Shown here: positions 8,432 through 14,401 of the stretch, in pieces
How positions within the stretch are numbered: the stretch's first letter is position 1
Layout of the letters: the number at the start of each line of letters is the position of its first letter
Source: a virus
IMG/VR virus record: IMGVR_UViG_3300021247_000250
Location: 1 to 39,413 of that record
DNA: 39,413 nucleotides
Direction: 5' to 3' (one strand)
Notes under the pieces: model-generated
Databases searched by the model: none
The model's input: the letters and a program-made list of their open reading frames with translations, nothing else
Told to the model about the DNA's origin: nothing
Position numbers and translations under genes: made by a program

Positions 8432-9397
8432 ATGACTCAAACCCCTAATCTTTCTGATGCTGAGTTCATCGAATTATGGCGAACACATGGTTCTGCCACT
8501 GCTATACAAAAACTCAGAGGGGGTAATATAAGAACCATTCAGAGGCGTAGACAGTTATTAGAGACAAAATATGGCATTTTATTGGAGGCTAAAAATCCTA
8601 ATGGTAGACCTGAGAGGCAGCAAAGCGCATATAAGCGTAAGCAGTTGGGTATATTAAACGGCACAGTTATAGTTTTTTCTGACGCGCACTTTTGGCCAGG
8701 CATCCGCACCACAGCCTTTAACGGTCTTTTATGGGCGATTAAAGAGTTTAAGCCATCAGCAGTGATCTGTAACGGGGATGCGTTAGATGGTGCGTCTATC
8801 AGCCGTCACCCACCCTCAGGTGTGTCAGGCAAGGAACCATCTGTTATTGAGGAACTAAAGGCTTGTAAAGAAGCCCTTGGAGAGGTCGAAGAAACGGCCA
8901 AGGAAGCCCGTCACAATGTCAGACTAGTCTATACATGGGGTAACCACGATGCGCGGTTTAACGCCCGTTTAGCGACCAATGCGCCCCAGTTTGCCGAAAC
9001 CTATGGGTTTAAGTTAGAAGACCATTTCCCAACCTGGGAGTTCTGTATGACCTGCTGGGCTACAGATGATGTCATTATTAAACATAGGTATAAAGGTGGT
9101 GTTCATGCTACGCACAATAACACCGCAACAGCAGGAAAAAGTATTGTTACTGGACACCTGCATAGCCTAAAAGTAACACCTTATGCTGACTATAACGGTA
9201 ACAGATTTGGTGTGGATACAGGTACACTTGCTGAACCATATGGACCGCAGTTCAGCTATGGTGAGGACAATCCCTTAAACCACAGGTCGGGTTTCGCAAT
9301 TCTGACATTTAAGGATGGGAGACTTCTCTGGCCTGAACTGGTTCATAAATGGGACGAGGGTCAGGTCGAATTTAGAGGTCAAATCATCAACGTTTAA
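8432..9397 (+). CDS. Calcineurin-like metallophosphoesterase with N-terminal HTH-like region
   Basis: A 321-residue protein with every core motif of the metallophosphoesterase superfamily: SDAH (residues 83-86), NGD (114-116), GNHD (170-173) and GHLH (241-244), with His225 between them. These bind two metal ions for phosphodiester or phosphomonoester hydrolysis. The first ~50 residues (SDAEFIELWRTHGSATAI, then IRTIQRRRQLL) look like a helix-turn-helix that may bind DNA. The start at 8432 follows GGAG. Related phage proteins are annotated as DNA-repair-like or nucleotide phosphoesterases. The substrate is not identifiable. Confidence 0.85.
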   Translation: MTQTPNLSDAEFIELWRTHGSATAIQKLRGGNIRTIQRRRQLLETKYGILLEAKNPNGRPERQQSAYKRKQLGILNGTVIVFSDAHFWPGIRTTAFNGLLWAIKEFKPSAVICNGDALDGASISRHPPSGVSGKEPSVIEELKACKEALGEVEETAKEARHNVRLVYTWGNHDARFNARLATNAPQFAETYGFKLEDHFPTWEFCMTCWATDDVIIKHRYKGGVHATHNNTATAGKSIVTGHLHSLKVTPYADYNGNRFGVDTGTLAEPYGPQFSYGEDNPLNHRSGFAILTFKDGRLLWPELVHKWDEGQVEFRGQIINV

Positions 9398-9407
9398 AAG
9401 GATTTAT

Positions 9408-9644
9408 ATGTACAAAGTCGAGATTGAGTTGGGTGGCTGGGGCGAAACTATCACTATTGAAACCAGTGATTTTTCTAAGATTGCCCTATTGTCAGAGTTT
9501 GTTGAGTTGCAAGAAGAGTGTGGCTGGGGTGAAGACGACGAATTAGTCTTTACTGACGAAGACGGCATCACCTACTACTATGACGAAGAACTCGACGAGT
9601 GGGTCGAAGTAGAAGAAGAAGAAGAAGACGAAGATCAGGAGTAA
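9408..9644 (+). CDS. Highly acidic small protein
   Basis: A 78-residue protein starting MYKVEIELGGWGE, preceded by AAAAGGA. The N-terminal half could form a small beta sheet. The C-terminal third is almost all Glu/Asp, ending in a run of about ten acidic residues. Such charge is seen in DNA-mimic inhibitors and in capsid-associated proteins, but no family is recognised. Its 3' end overlaps, tail to tail, the - strand gene ending at 9635 by ten bases, so it is the last gene of the rightward late unit. Confidence 0.65.
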   Translation: MYKVEIELGGWGETITIETSDFSKIALLSEFVELQEECGWGEDDELVFTDEDGITYYYDEELDEWVEVEEEEEDEDQE

Positions 9645-9826
9645 ATCAGGGGCATAGCGTCTTGCACGATCTCTTGAATGCAGGCCAAGGTCTGCTCCAA
9701 AGGGACATCATGTTTACGCTGCGACCTTAATAACTCGCTAATTTCAGATAGGGCTATCCACGCATCACCTGCATGGATGGCTCTTTTTGCATCTTCTAGG
9801 TCATCAAACTCTAGAGTAATTCTCAT
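9635..9826 (-). CDS. Small hypothetical early protein
   Basis: A 63-residue protein (MRITLEFDDLEDAKRAIHAG) with a perfect GGAGG ribosome-binding site before the ATG at 9826. The longer in-frame upstream extension is rejected because it lacks this signal. It is predicted to be mainly alpha-helical with an N-terminal strand. Last gene of the leftward early arm, overlapping its neighbour by four bases (ATGA-type coupling). No family recognised. Confidence 0.65.
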   Translation of the reverse strand: MRITLEFDDLEDAKRAIHAGDAWIALSEISELLRSQRKHDVPLEQTLACIQEIVQDAMPLIYS

Positions 9827-9924
9827 TTTTCCTCCGATAGCATTAGCACTGCCACCAAAGTAGCGACAGTAGCTATTGCCCCAAACATAATTAAGAACAC
9901 TACCCAAAGAACTGTTTCTAACAT
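9823..9924 (-). CDS. 33-residue membrane peptide
   Basis: MLETVLWVVFLIMFGAIATV begins a 33-residue product that is almost entirely one membrane helix ending SEEK. An AAGGGGG Shine-Dalgarno element lies seven bases before the ATG. It is embedded between two early genes with four-to-seven-base overlaps at both ends, so it is probably translated. A role in modifying the host membrane is possible but unknown. Confidence 0.55.
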   Translation of the reverse strand: MLETVLWVVFLIMFGAIATVATLVAVLMLSEEK

Positions 9925-10178
9925 TCTTGCCCCCTTGCTTTGATTTGATTTGCAATACCAACGGCTGTTCCGTTTTGTGCAGGATATGAAGTCAAACTTA
10001 TGTTCATCGCATAACGTTGCTTTTCCGCAATTTCTACACACGCCTCACGCTCTTTCTCTGCTATCAGTTTTGCAAACATCTGCAAAGGTTCGCCAACACC
10101 ATGCCAACACCATTCTTTATCGTTGCAAAGTTTGTTTGAGACTTCTTTGTAAATCTCAATAATTTCATCTTGTGTCAT
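9918..10178 (-). CDS. Hypothetical protein with KEREAC...ARGQ motif
   Basis: An 86-residue protein starting MTQDEIIEIYKEVSNK with an AAGGGGA ribosome-binding site. The C-terminal part carries EKEREACVEIAEKQ and ends in NQIKARGQEC, a pattern common in small phage early proteins of unknown function. The neighbouring gene at 10175-10387 has the same motif pair, so these are probably paralogues by tandem duplication. Confidence 0.65.
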   Translation of the reverse strand: MTQDEIIEIYKEVSNKLCNDKEWCWHGVGEPLQMFAKLIAEKEREACVEIAEKQRYAMNISLTSYPAQNGTAVGIANQIKARGQEC

Positions 10179-10387
10179 GCTTGTCCCCTTGCTCTGATTG
10201 AATCAGCAATGTCATGCGCCCTTCTATCTCCTTCAGAACACGACCCACGACCACAGCCGCAAAACCATTCCTCAGCAATAATTGCACACGCCTCACGCTC
10301 TTTGGCCACAGCATCATTAACTAGTTTCATAATCCAAGGTGATACAGCCCTGTGACCTGCTAACTCTTTAATCTCTTGGTGGGTCAT
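10175..10387 (-). CDS. Hypothetical protein, paralogue of its downstream neighbour
   Basis: A 70-residue protein starting MTHQEIKELAGHRAV after GGAGGG. AKEREACAIIAEE is followed by a CGCGRGSC cysteine cluster and the ending ADSIRARGQA. The two conserved blocks match the gene at 9918-10178, while the cysteine cluster is unique here and might bind metal. A start four codons earlier is possible but would put the Shine-Dalgarno sequence inside the gene. Confidence 0.65.
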   Translation of the reverse strand: MTHQEIKELAGHRAVSPWIMKLVNDAVAKEREACAIIAEEWFCGCGRGSCSEGDRRAHDIADSIRARGQA

Positions 10388-10671
10388 ATAGCCCTCCACT
10401 CTCTTTCTGATCTACCAGAATTGGACCTAGCGGTTTTTCCAGTTAGTTCGATCATTCCCATCTTTTGCATTTCAGGCAATCGCCTCCAGACCTGATCGTT
10501 ACGCAGGCCAGAGTACTTTGCTATGCCATCTTTTCCAAGGGGGCCATACTTTTTTAGGCAGGCATGGATCACTTCTGTGTGGCCTTTTGCTACATCAGCG
10601 ATGCTTTCTGCTGCCATATGGCTTGTTAATGGATCAAGGACTCGCGCCCTAAAGAAATCAAATAGTTTCAT
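10384..10671 (-). CDS. Putative winged-helix DNA-binding protein
   Basis: A 95-residue protein starting MKLFDFFRARVLDPL. Residues about 40-80 (KYGPLGKDGIAKYSG, then RNDQVWRRLPEMQKMGMI) read as a helix-turn-helix followed by a wing, as in phage regulators that test for template context. The ATG at 10671 overlaps the upstream stop by four bases, which favours it over an in-frame ATG at 10728. A role in early gene regulation or replication control is an inference. Confidence 0.6.
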   Translation of the reverse strand: MKLFDFFRARVLDPLTSHMAAESIADVAKGHTEVIHACLKKYGPLGKDGIAKYSGLRNDQVWRRLPEMQKMGMIELTGKTARSNSGRSEREWRAI

Positions 10672-10883
10672 TTCCTCACCACCCTTCGAAATTTCCTGTC
10701 TTCGTGTGTCCAAAACGCTTGATGACATCTGTTTTCCTCTTTCATGCGTGATTTATAACCAAATTTATCGGTGCAGTCCTCACAGATTGAACAAGTCTCC
10801 TTGACCAATCTTGCGAGAGCTAACCATTCCATAAATTGCTTTCTTGAGTGAAAGCATAAAGGTTTGAGTTCGTCGTCCATCAT
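10668..10883 (-). CDS. Small Cys-rich, probably zinc-binding protein
   Basis: A 71-residue protein. The segment CSICEDCTDKFGYKSRMK, followed by NRCHQ, gives four cysteines and a histidine spaced like a compact zinc finger. This C-x2-C...RC pattern is common in small phage proteins of unknown function located near recombination genes. The start (MMDDE) overlaps the end of the SpoVG-like gene. It may act on DNA beside its neighbours; direct evidence is lacking. Confidence 0.65.
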   Translation of the reverse strand: MMDDELKPLCFHSRKQFMEWLALARLVKETCSICEDCTDKFGYKSRMKEENRCHQAFWTHEDRKFRRVVRK

Positions 10884-11173
10884 CAGAAGGGCACGGAGTC
10901 GTCCATGTCTTGCACGGTTTTAATAGGAGTATTCTGTTTAGCAGCTTTGGCTTTCTCTAGCACCACAGAGTTGAATTTATCGTTGGCGTAGATGTAGTTA
11001 AACCATTTGCCATCGTCCATTTTCTTGGATGGATACTTTACAAACTCACCCTTACTGCCTGACATGATGCTACAGCTCTTGATGGTGATAAACGGGTCTA
11101 CGCCTGCTTTAGATGCCAAGATTAAGTTAAAAGAGGGGTATTTACCGTCTTTCCATTCGATTGAGATTTCCAT
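10883..11173 (-). CDS. SpoVG-like protein with SSB-type acidic C-terminal tip
   Basis: A 96-residue protein. Residues about 28-75 (ITIKSCSIMSGSKGEFVKYP, then SKKMDDGKWFNYI, then SVVLEKA) align in pattern with bacterial SpoVG (inducible strand, FVAMPSKRTPDG, and a closing helix). SpoVG proteins bind DNA or RNA. The last residues, QDMDDSVPF, mimic the acidic DDDIPF tip through which bacterial SSB recruits replication and repair proteins. It lies two bases from the ERF annealase gene, so it probably acts as the phage single-strand DNA-binding partner. Homology and role are inferred by eye. Confidence 0.65.
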   Translation of the reverse strand: MEISIEWKDGKYPSFNLILASKAGVDPFITIKSCSIMSGSKGEFVKYPSKKMDDGKWFNYIYANDKFNSVVLEKAKAAKQNTPIKTVQDMDDSVPF

Positions 11174-11175
11174 GA

Positions 11176-11784
11176 TTAGCCTTTCTGTTTTTTAATTGCG
11201 GACCTGGTGGGGGCGGTCAAAAGACCCCAGAGCCATACTTTTTGATCACTGTCTAGCATTGCTTCGTCTAGCATTTGTGATGCTTCCTTTGCTTTGCCTT
11301 GAGTAACCAATTCCTCGCAAGATGCTGCCATCTCACGCAAGAATTCTTCGTCTTCCTCGTTAACCACTGGGTTACCTTTGGGAGTAATTATTGGTGCATC
11401 GCCTTTGCGACCCGTTGTAGCGTCTAGCGCATCATGTTCTACGATCTCAAGAGCTGCAACCCACAAATATCTGCGGATATATGTTTGTACTGCGCCTAGG
11501 TTTTGAACCTCATGACAGCCCTTTAAAGCTGCCGTAGACATGGGTGAAGAGATAACAATGCGCTCGTCTGGCAAATCGTTGTTAATGATGGTCATGGTCG
11601 CTGTTTCAGTACCAAAACTGATTACAGATGTAAGACCAACTTTGCCAAATATTTCTAATGCTGGAATGATGAAGTCACCCAGTTCAAAGTAATAGTAGTT
11701 AGCAAATTTGTTATGGCCTGATTTCTTTAATTTTGATGTATGGAACTCTGACCGTGCTACGTTTAACTTTTGATATACATTCAT
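11176..11784 (-). CDS. erf: ERF-family single-strand DNA annealing protein
   Basis: A 202-residue protein. The ERF pattern is visible: a Lys/His-rich N-terminus with NKFANYYYFELGDFI (residues about 25-39), a beta region (40-80), then the hallmark GCHEVQNLGAVQTYIRRYLW (89-108) followed by EIVEHDALDA. ERF proteins anneal complementary single strands in phage recombination and genome circularisation. The C-terminal 75 residues are more variable and acidic, as usual. The SpoVG/SSB-like gene follows directly, and a nuclease candidate lies in the other early arm (14664). Confidence 0.85.
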   Translation of the reverse strand: MNVYQKLNVARSEFHTSKLKKSGHNKFANYYYFELGDFIIPALEIFGKVGLTSVISFGTETATMTIINNDLPDERIVISSPMSTAALKGCHEVQNLGAVQTYIRRYLWVAALEIVEHDALDATTGRKGDAPIITPKGNPVVNEEDEEFLREMAASCEELVTQGKAKEASQMLDEAMLDSDQKVWLWGLLTAPTRSAIKKQKG

Positions 11785-11987
11785 TATTCTGCTCCAAATG
11801 CTTGCTCTATTTCAGCGTTGATGATTTCTTGTTGGTCTTCGGGATACAGGTCGCCAAAGGTAACAAAATGGTTTTCTTGGCAACAGCCAATCTTGCCCTC
11901 TCTTGGTTGGCAACAGTAACAGCAGTACTCTTCGCTAGACTGCATAAACTCTTGTTTAAACTGTTCGTATAGGCTTTTTACTTTCAT
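11784..11987 (-). CDS. Small Cys-rich protein
   Basis: A 67-residue protein with a dense cysteine cluster (YCCYCCQP, then GCCQENH) followed by FGDLYPEDQQEIINAEIEQ, a helical segment. The cysteines and His could coordinate zinc. It shares one base with the ERF start and overlaps its upstream neighbour by four bases, so it belongs to the recombination operon. No named family is recognised. Confidence 0.65.
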   Translation of the reverse strand: MKVKSLYEQFKQEFMQSSEEYCCYCCQPREGKIGCCQENHFVTFGDLYPEDQQEIINAEIEQAFGAE

Positions 11988-12205
11988 ATCATCTTTTCCA
12001 ATGCTTGTATTACTCTGTCGCGCAACATATCAATGATGTTTTGGCCATCAAGAGTTTGCACTTCGTCAATGCTATACATGTCGTCATATAGCCTGTGGTA
12101 AACAATAAGAAGCTTTACCTCTTCCCACTTTACATGTTTAACAAATTGTGATGTTTTCATATTCCAAGTGCTGAAGTTTTCTGTCCATGCAATCTTATGG
12201 TCCAT
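11984..12205 (-). CDS. Hypothetical early protein
   Basis: A 73-residue protein (MDHKIAWTENFSTWNMKTSQ). A mixed alpha/beta fold is suggested, with two Trp-containing segments and a C-terminal helix (NIIDMLRDRVIQALEKMI). It overlaps both neighbours by four to eleven bases, which supports translation in the leftward operon. No recognised domain. Confidence 0.6.
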   Translation of the reverse strand: MDHKIAWTENFSTWNMKTSQFVKHVKWEEVKLLIVYHRLYDDMYSIDEVQTLDGQNIIDMLRDRVIQALEKMI

Positions 12206-12443
12206 ACTGAATCCATAGTTTGTGTTCTAGTTCTTTTATTTCTTCTTCTATGTAATTCATCTGGTCGTTATCGAGGGTGTCGGTAATGTCTAAGCCAGCC
12301 TTGCTGCCATCTTCGTCACCACGATAGAACACTCGAAACTCATATGAATGTGGCTCACCCCATTCAGGATCGCCTGCACAGTAGTCATACTCGACATCGC
12401 AAACACCCAAGTCGCCTAGGTCAACTTCCATTTTGTCAGTCAT
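12195..12443 (-). CDS. Hypothetical acidic early protein
   Basis: An 82-residue acidic protein starting MTDKMEVDLGDLGVCDVEYD. The block DYCAGDPEWGEPHSYEF resembles a small phage family with a YxPGxPAxxxxP-type segment preceding a C-terminal amphipathic helix (here MNYIEEEIKELEHKLW). The ATG at 12443 lies inside the 3' end of the upstream gene (8-base overlap), consistent with coupling. Function unknown. Confidence 0.6.
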   Translation of the reverse strand: MTDKMEVDLGDLGVCDVEYDYCAGDPEWGEPHSYEFRVFYRGDEDGSKAGLDITDTLDNDQMNYIEEEIKELEHKLWIQYGP

Positions 12444-12654
12444 GTTCAATCTCCACCTTAACATCTTTAATTGCAATATCAGCGTGAACTTTTAGATATG
12501 CAATAGCTTGTGCCATGCGATCTGCATGTTCACGATAGACGTTGTAAAAACTTTTATCAGTACCCATGCTCTCAATTGCATGTGGCAGGATTGCTCTAGA
12601 GAATGCTTGCATGGCTTGATATGCCTCTATCAAATGCTTTACTTTAATATCCAT
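12436..12654 (-). CDS. Hypothetical helical early protein
   Basis: A 72-residue, mostly alpha-helical protein (MDIKVKHLIEAYQAMQAFSR) ending KVEIEHD. No cysteines, membrane segment or known motif. It shares a single base with the upstream gene stop and overlaps the downstream start by eight bases, so it is part of the same transcript. Confidence 0.6.
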   Translation of the reverse strand: MDIKVKHLIEAYQAMQAFSRAILPHAIESMGTDKSFYNVYREHADRMAQAIAYLKVHADIAIKDVKVEIEHD

Positions 12655-12857
12655 TACTTTACCTCTGCGAACGGATCGCCAAATGTTGAACTAATACCCG
12701 TGTCTAATGAACGGAACTCTTTGCCTGTTTCTTCAACCATGTGGCCATCGTCGTCAATCCACATGTTTCCGCACTTAACAAAAGTCTTGTCATTAGACTG
12801 CTTTACATTACCTGTTGTCACGTAGGTGTTACCCGAATACTTGTTTATCTCAATCAT
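12654..12857 (-). CDS. Hypothetical small protein
   Basis: A 67-residue, beta-rich protein (MIEINKYSGNTYVTTGNVKQ) with two cysteine-free strands around CGNMWIDDDGHMVEETG. The WIDDDGH segment is compact and acidic. The start overlaps the upstream gene by eight bases. It follows the first gene of the leftward arm, so it is an early product. No family recognised. Confidence 0.6.
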   Translation of the reverse strand: MIEINKYSGNTYVTTGNVKQSNDKTFVKCGNMWIDDDGHMVEETGKEFRSLDTGISSTFGDPFAEVK

Positions 12858-13038
12858 AAAAATTCTCCATTTCTTCTATTCTTGCTCTTAACTCTTCTAC
12901 CTGACTCTCTAACTTTTCTATGTACAAAACTATCTGCGATACCTTCTCAAAATCCAGCTTTAACTCTTGGTTAACCAACTTGATAGCAAACTGCTGACCA
13001 CTTGTATAACCTTCCTGCCATGCTGTTAAATAGTCCAT
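12850..13038 (-). CDS. First gene of the leftward arm, coiled-coil protein
   Basis: A 62-residue protein. The N-terminus (MDYLTAWQEGYTSGQQFAIK) is followed by a heptad-like coiled coil (VLYIEKLESQVEELRARIEE). AAAGGC precedes the ATG. It is the promoter-proximal gene of the - strand early operon and faces the Cro-like gene across about 170 bases. A dimeric regulatory or adaptor role is plausible but not shown. Confidence 0.6.
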   Translation of the reverse strand: MDYLTAWQEGYTSGQQFAIKLVNQELKLDFEKVSQIVLYIEKLESQVEELRARIEEMENFYD

Positions 13039-13132
13039 CTTTGCCTTTCTAAGCCACCGTTTTCTGATGACTTGGGTAGACTTTACATCAACTTTGCGAC
13101 ATCACCTAAACATTTATTTCTATCAATTTGTC

Positions 13133-13152
13133 AGAAACCATAGGTAGTTTCT
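13133..13152. promoter_or_regulatory. Operator-like dyad AGAAAC-N8-GTTTCT
   Basis: Perfect six-base inverted arms AGAAAC (13133-13138) and GTTTCT (13147-13152) with an 8-base centre, a 20-bp span typical of dimeric HTH repressors. It ends just before the -35 hexamer of the rightward early promoter, where binding would block polymerase. The Cro-like protein encoded next door is the natural candidate ligand. Confidence 0.45.
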
Positions 13153-13153
13153 A

Positions 13154-13182
13154 TTGCATAGTGTTGTATCATGCGCTATTAT
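13154..13182 (+). promoter_or_regulatory. Rightward early sigma70-like promoter
   Basis: TTGCAT (13154-13159) and TATTAT (13177-13182) are separated by exactly 17 bases. Transcription would start near 13189, giving a short leader before the Cro-like gene at 13211. This is the best-matching sigma70 promoter seen in the window. Confidence 0.6.
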
Positions 13183-13210
13183 CGCACCGTTAACAACTAC
13201 AAGGAAAGCA

Positions 13211-13387
13211 ATGAAAGTCACAGATTTACCGAAGAATGTCACTTTGTATGAACTAGCAAAGGTGTTGGGAATTACCGCGCCAGCAGCTTACAAATACAAG
13301 ATAAAGAACAAGATTCCTGACCTGCGGGTTTATCAGTTAAAAGAGAAAAAACCTGAGTGGTTTAAGGAAGAAGAATGCACACAGTAA
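13211..13387 (+). CDS. Cro/YdaS-like DNA-binding regulator
   Basis: A 58-residue basic protein. MKVTDLPKNVTLYELAKVLG leads into ITAPAAYKYKIKNKIPDLR, a short helix-turn-helix of the Cro-like type in which the recognition helix follows ITAPAA. AAGGAAA precedes the ATG at 13211; an upstream in-frame ATG at 13154 lies inside the promoter and is rejected. It would bind as a dimer to dyads such as 13133-13152 and control the early arms. No partner repressor is present. Confidence 0.7.
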   Translation: MKVTDLPKNVTLYELAKVLGITAPAAYKYKIKNKIPDLRVYQLKEKKPEWFKEEECTQ

Positions 13388-13545
13388 ACATTATCCTGAC
13401 CGACAAAGAAGATGGCACTTTGGGTGTGCAGATCATTGCAGAGCCATCAGAAAGTTACAGTGTTAGTAACCATGTGGCGAATCTTTTTCTAGAAATGCTA
13501 CAAGACCTGCAAAATACTCCGCAGATTGTCACCGACATCCAATAG
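13375..13545 (+). CDS. Hypothetical small early protein
   Basis: A 56-residue protein (MHTVNIILTDKEDGTLGVQI) that starts inside the end of the Cro-like gene, overlapping it by 13 bases. GGAAGAAGA lies just upstream. Two beta strands (NIILTDKEDG and GVQIIAEP) are followed by a helix (SNHVANLFLEMLQDLQ). Such small proteins often follow phage Cro-like genes. Function unknown. Confidence 0.65.
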   Translation: MHTVNIILTDKEDGTLGVQIIAEPSESYSVSNHVANLFLEMLQDLQNTPQIVTDIQ

Positions 13546-13571
13546 TGTTATAGTAGTTTGAAACACGGCTA

Positions 13572-13654
13572 GGTACGAAGTCATGAGCGTACCGAAAAGC
13601 GAACTCCCCGCCTGCCGACTGTTTCTTCTGGGAGATTTGCGGAGATGCTAAATG
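13572..13654 (+). ncRNA. Candidate cis-regulatory RNA upstream of the DUF1376 gene
   Basis: Hairpin 1 is GGTACG (13572-13577) paired with CGTACC (13588-13593) around a 10-base loop. Downstream, CTCC (13604-13607) can pair with GGAG (13631-13634) while CCGC (13608-13611) pairs with GCGG (13639-13642). The crossing order fits an H-type pseudoknot. The GCGGAG that it traps (13639-13644) is the Shine-Dalgarno sequence seven bases before the ATG at 13652. This suggests control of translation of the replication gene. Structure is predicted by eye only. Confidence 0.4.
13583..13651 (+). CDS. Possible 22-residue leader peptide
   Basis: ATG at 13583 opens MSVPKSELPACRLFLLGDLR and ends with TAA at 13649-13651, immediately followed by the ATG of the DUF1376 gene (TAAATG). 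Ribosomes finishing the leader would be placed to restart at the next gene and would unwind the predicted pseudoknot. The initiation signal of the leader itself is weak (TAGGT ten bases upstream), so it may only be part of the RNA element. Confidence 0.3.
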   Translation: MSVPKSELPACRLFLLGDLRRC

Positions 13655-14401
13655 CACTATTTTCAATTTAATATTGGCGATTATCAAAGTCACACAGCAC
13701 ATTTGACTGAAATTGAGGACCTTGCTTATAGGCGGTTACTTGATTGGTACTATCTACATGAGTCGCCAATTCCATTAAACATAGACGAAATATCAAGACA
13801 AATTAGGATGCGTTCGCATAGCGATTGCATTGCGTCCGTTTTAAATGAATATTTTTCTCATACAGAAGATGGATGGATTCATCATAGGGCTAATAAAGAA
13901 ATAGCGAAAGTTGGCATCAAATCAGAAAAGGCAAGCGAAAGCGCTAAGGCTCGATGGAACAAGGCTAAGGATGCGATCGCATTGCCAACGCAATCCGAAA
14001 GCAATGCTACACATAACACATTACCTATTACACATAACACAGTTGTTAAGCAGAACAGAGGCTCACGCCTCCAAGCAGATTTTTGTTTAACAGAAGATTG
14101 GAAACAATTTTGTCGGGCGGAACGATCTGATCTTGATCCACAAAAGGTGTTTGATGGATTCAAAGATTATTGGATAGCCAAACCTGGTCAACAAGGTGTT
14201 AAGCTTGATTGGTTTGCTACTTGGCGTAATTGGGTGCGAAACCAGAAGCAGGGATTGGTTAACAAGGCAGACCAAGTGTTTACTACCGTGCCAAGCACCT
14301 TCAAGAGAGACCCTGCTTTGATCGCTGTGGAAAACAAGTTTAAGGAGGCGGTTCCGATGCCGCCAGAGATTCGTGCTGCAATGGAAAGGTTACGCAAATG
14401 A
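13652..14401 (+). CDS. DUF1376 (YdaU-like) replication-associated protein
   Basis: A 249-residue protein. The N-terminus MHYFQFNIGDYQSHTAHLTE, then EDLAYRRLLDWYYLHESPIP and a HRANKEIAKVG helix (residues 1-95), is the DUF1376 domain found in phage replication-initiation and helicase-loader proteins. Residues about 140-215 (FCRAERSDLDPQKVFDGFKD, then WFATWRNWVRNQKQG) look like a second DNA-binding region typical of the same proteins. With no phage polymerase or helicase present, this protein probably recruits the host replisome. Its translation start is within the structured leader described at 13572. Confidence 0.8.
   Translation: MHYFQFNIGDYQSHTAHLTEIEDLAYRRLLDWYYLHESPIPLNIDEISRQIRMRSHSDCIASVLNEYFSHTEDGWIHHRANKEIAKVGIKSEKASESAKARWNKAKDAIALPTQSESNATHNTLPITHNTVVKQNRGSRLQADFCLTEDWKQFCRAERSDLDPQKVFDGFKDYWIAKPGQQGVKLDWFATWRNWVRNQKQGLVNKADQVFTTVPSTFKRDPALIAVENKFKEAVPMPPEIRAAMERLRK

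Larger units (their letters stand above)
13039..13210. promoter_or_regulatory. Divergent early control region
   Basis: This 172-base gap separates the two early arms. It is AT-rich, contains the rightward promoter and dyad listed separately, and must also hold the leftward promoter. On the - strand a TTGATA element near 13122-13127 is a possible -35, but no convincing -10 follows it at 17 bases. The arrangement resembles the switch regions of lambdoid phages, although no CI-type repressor gene was found. Confidence 0.55.

Noticed and set aside
9315-9407. Upstream extension of the acidic protein inside the metallophosphoesterase gene
   Set aside because: The ATG at 9408 has AAAAGGA at the right distance, while the extension is in a shifted frame of the phosphoesterase and has no signal.
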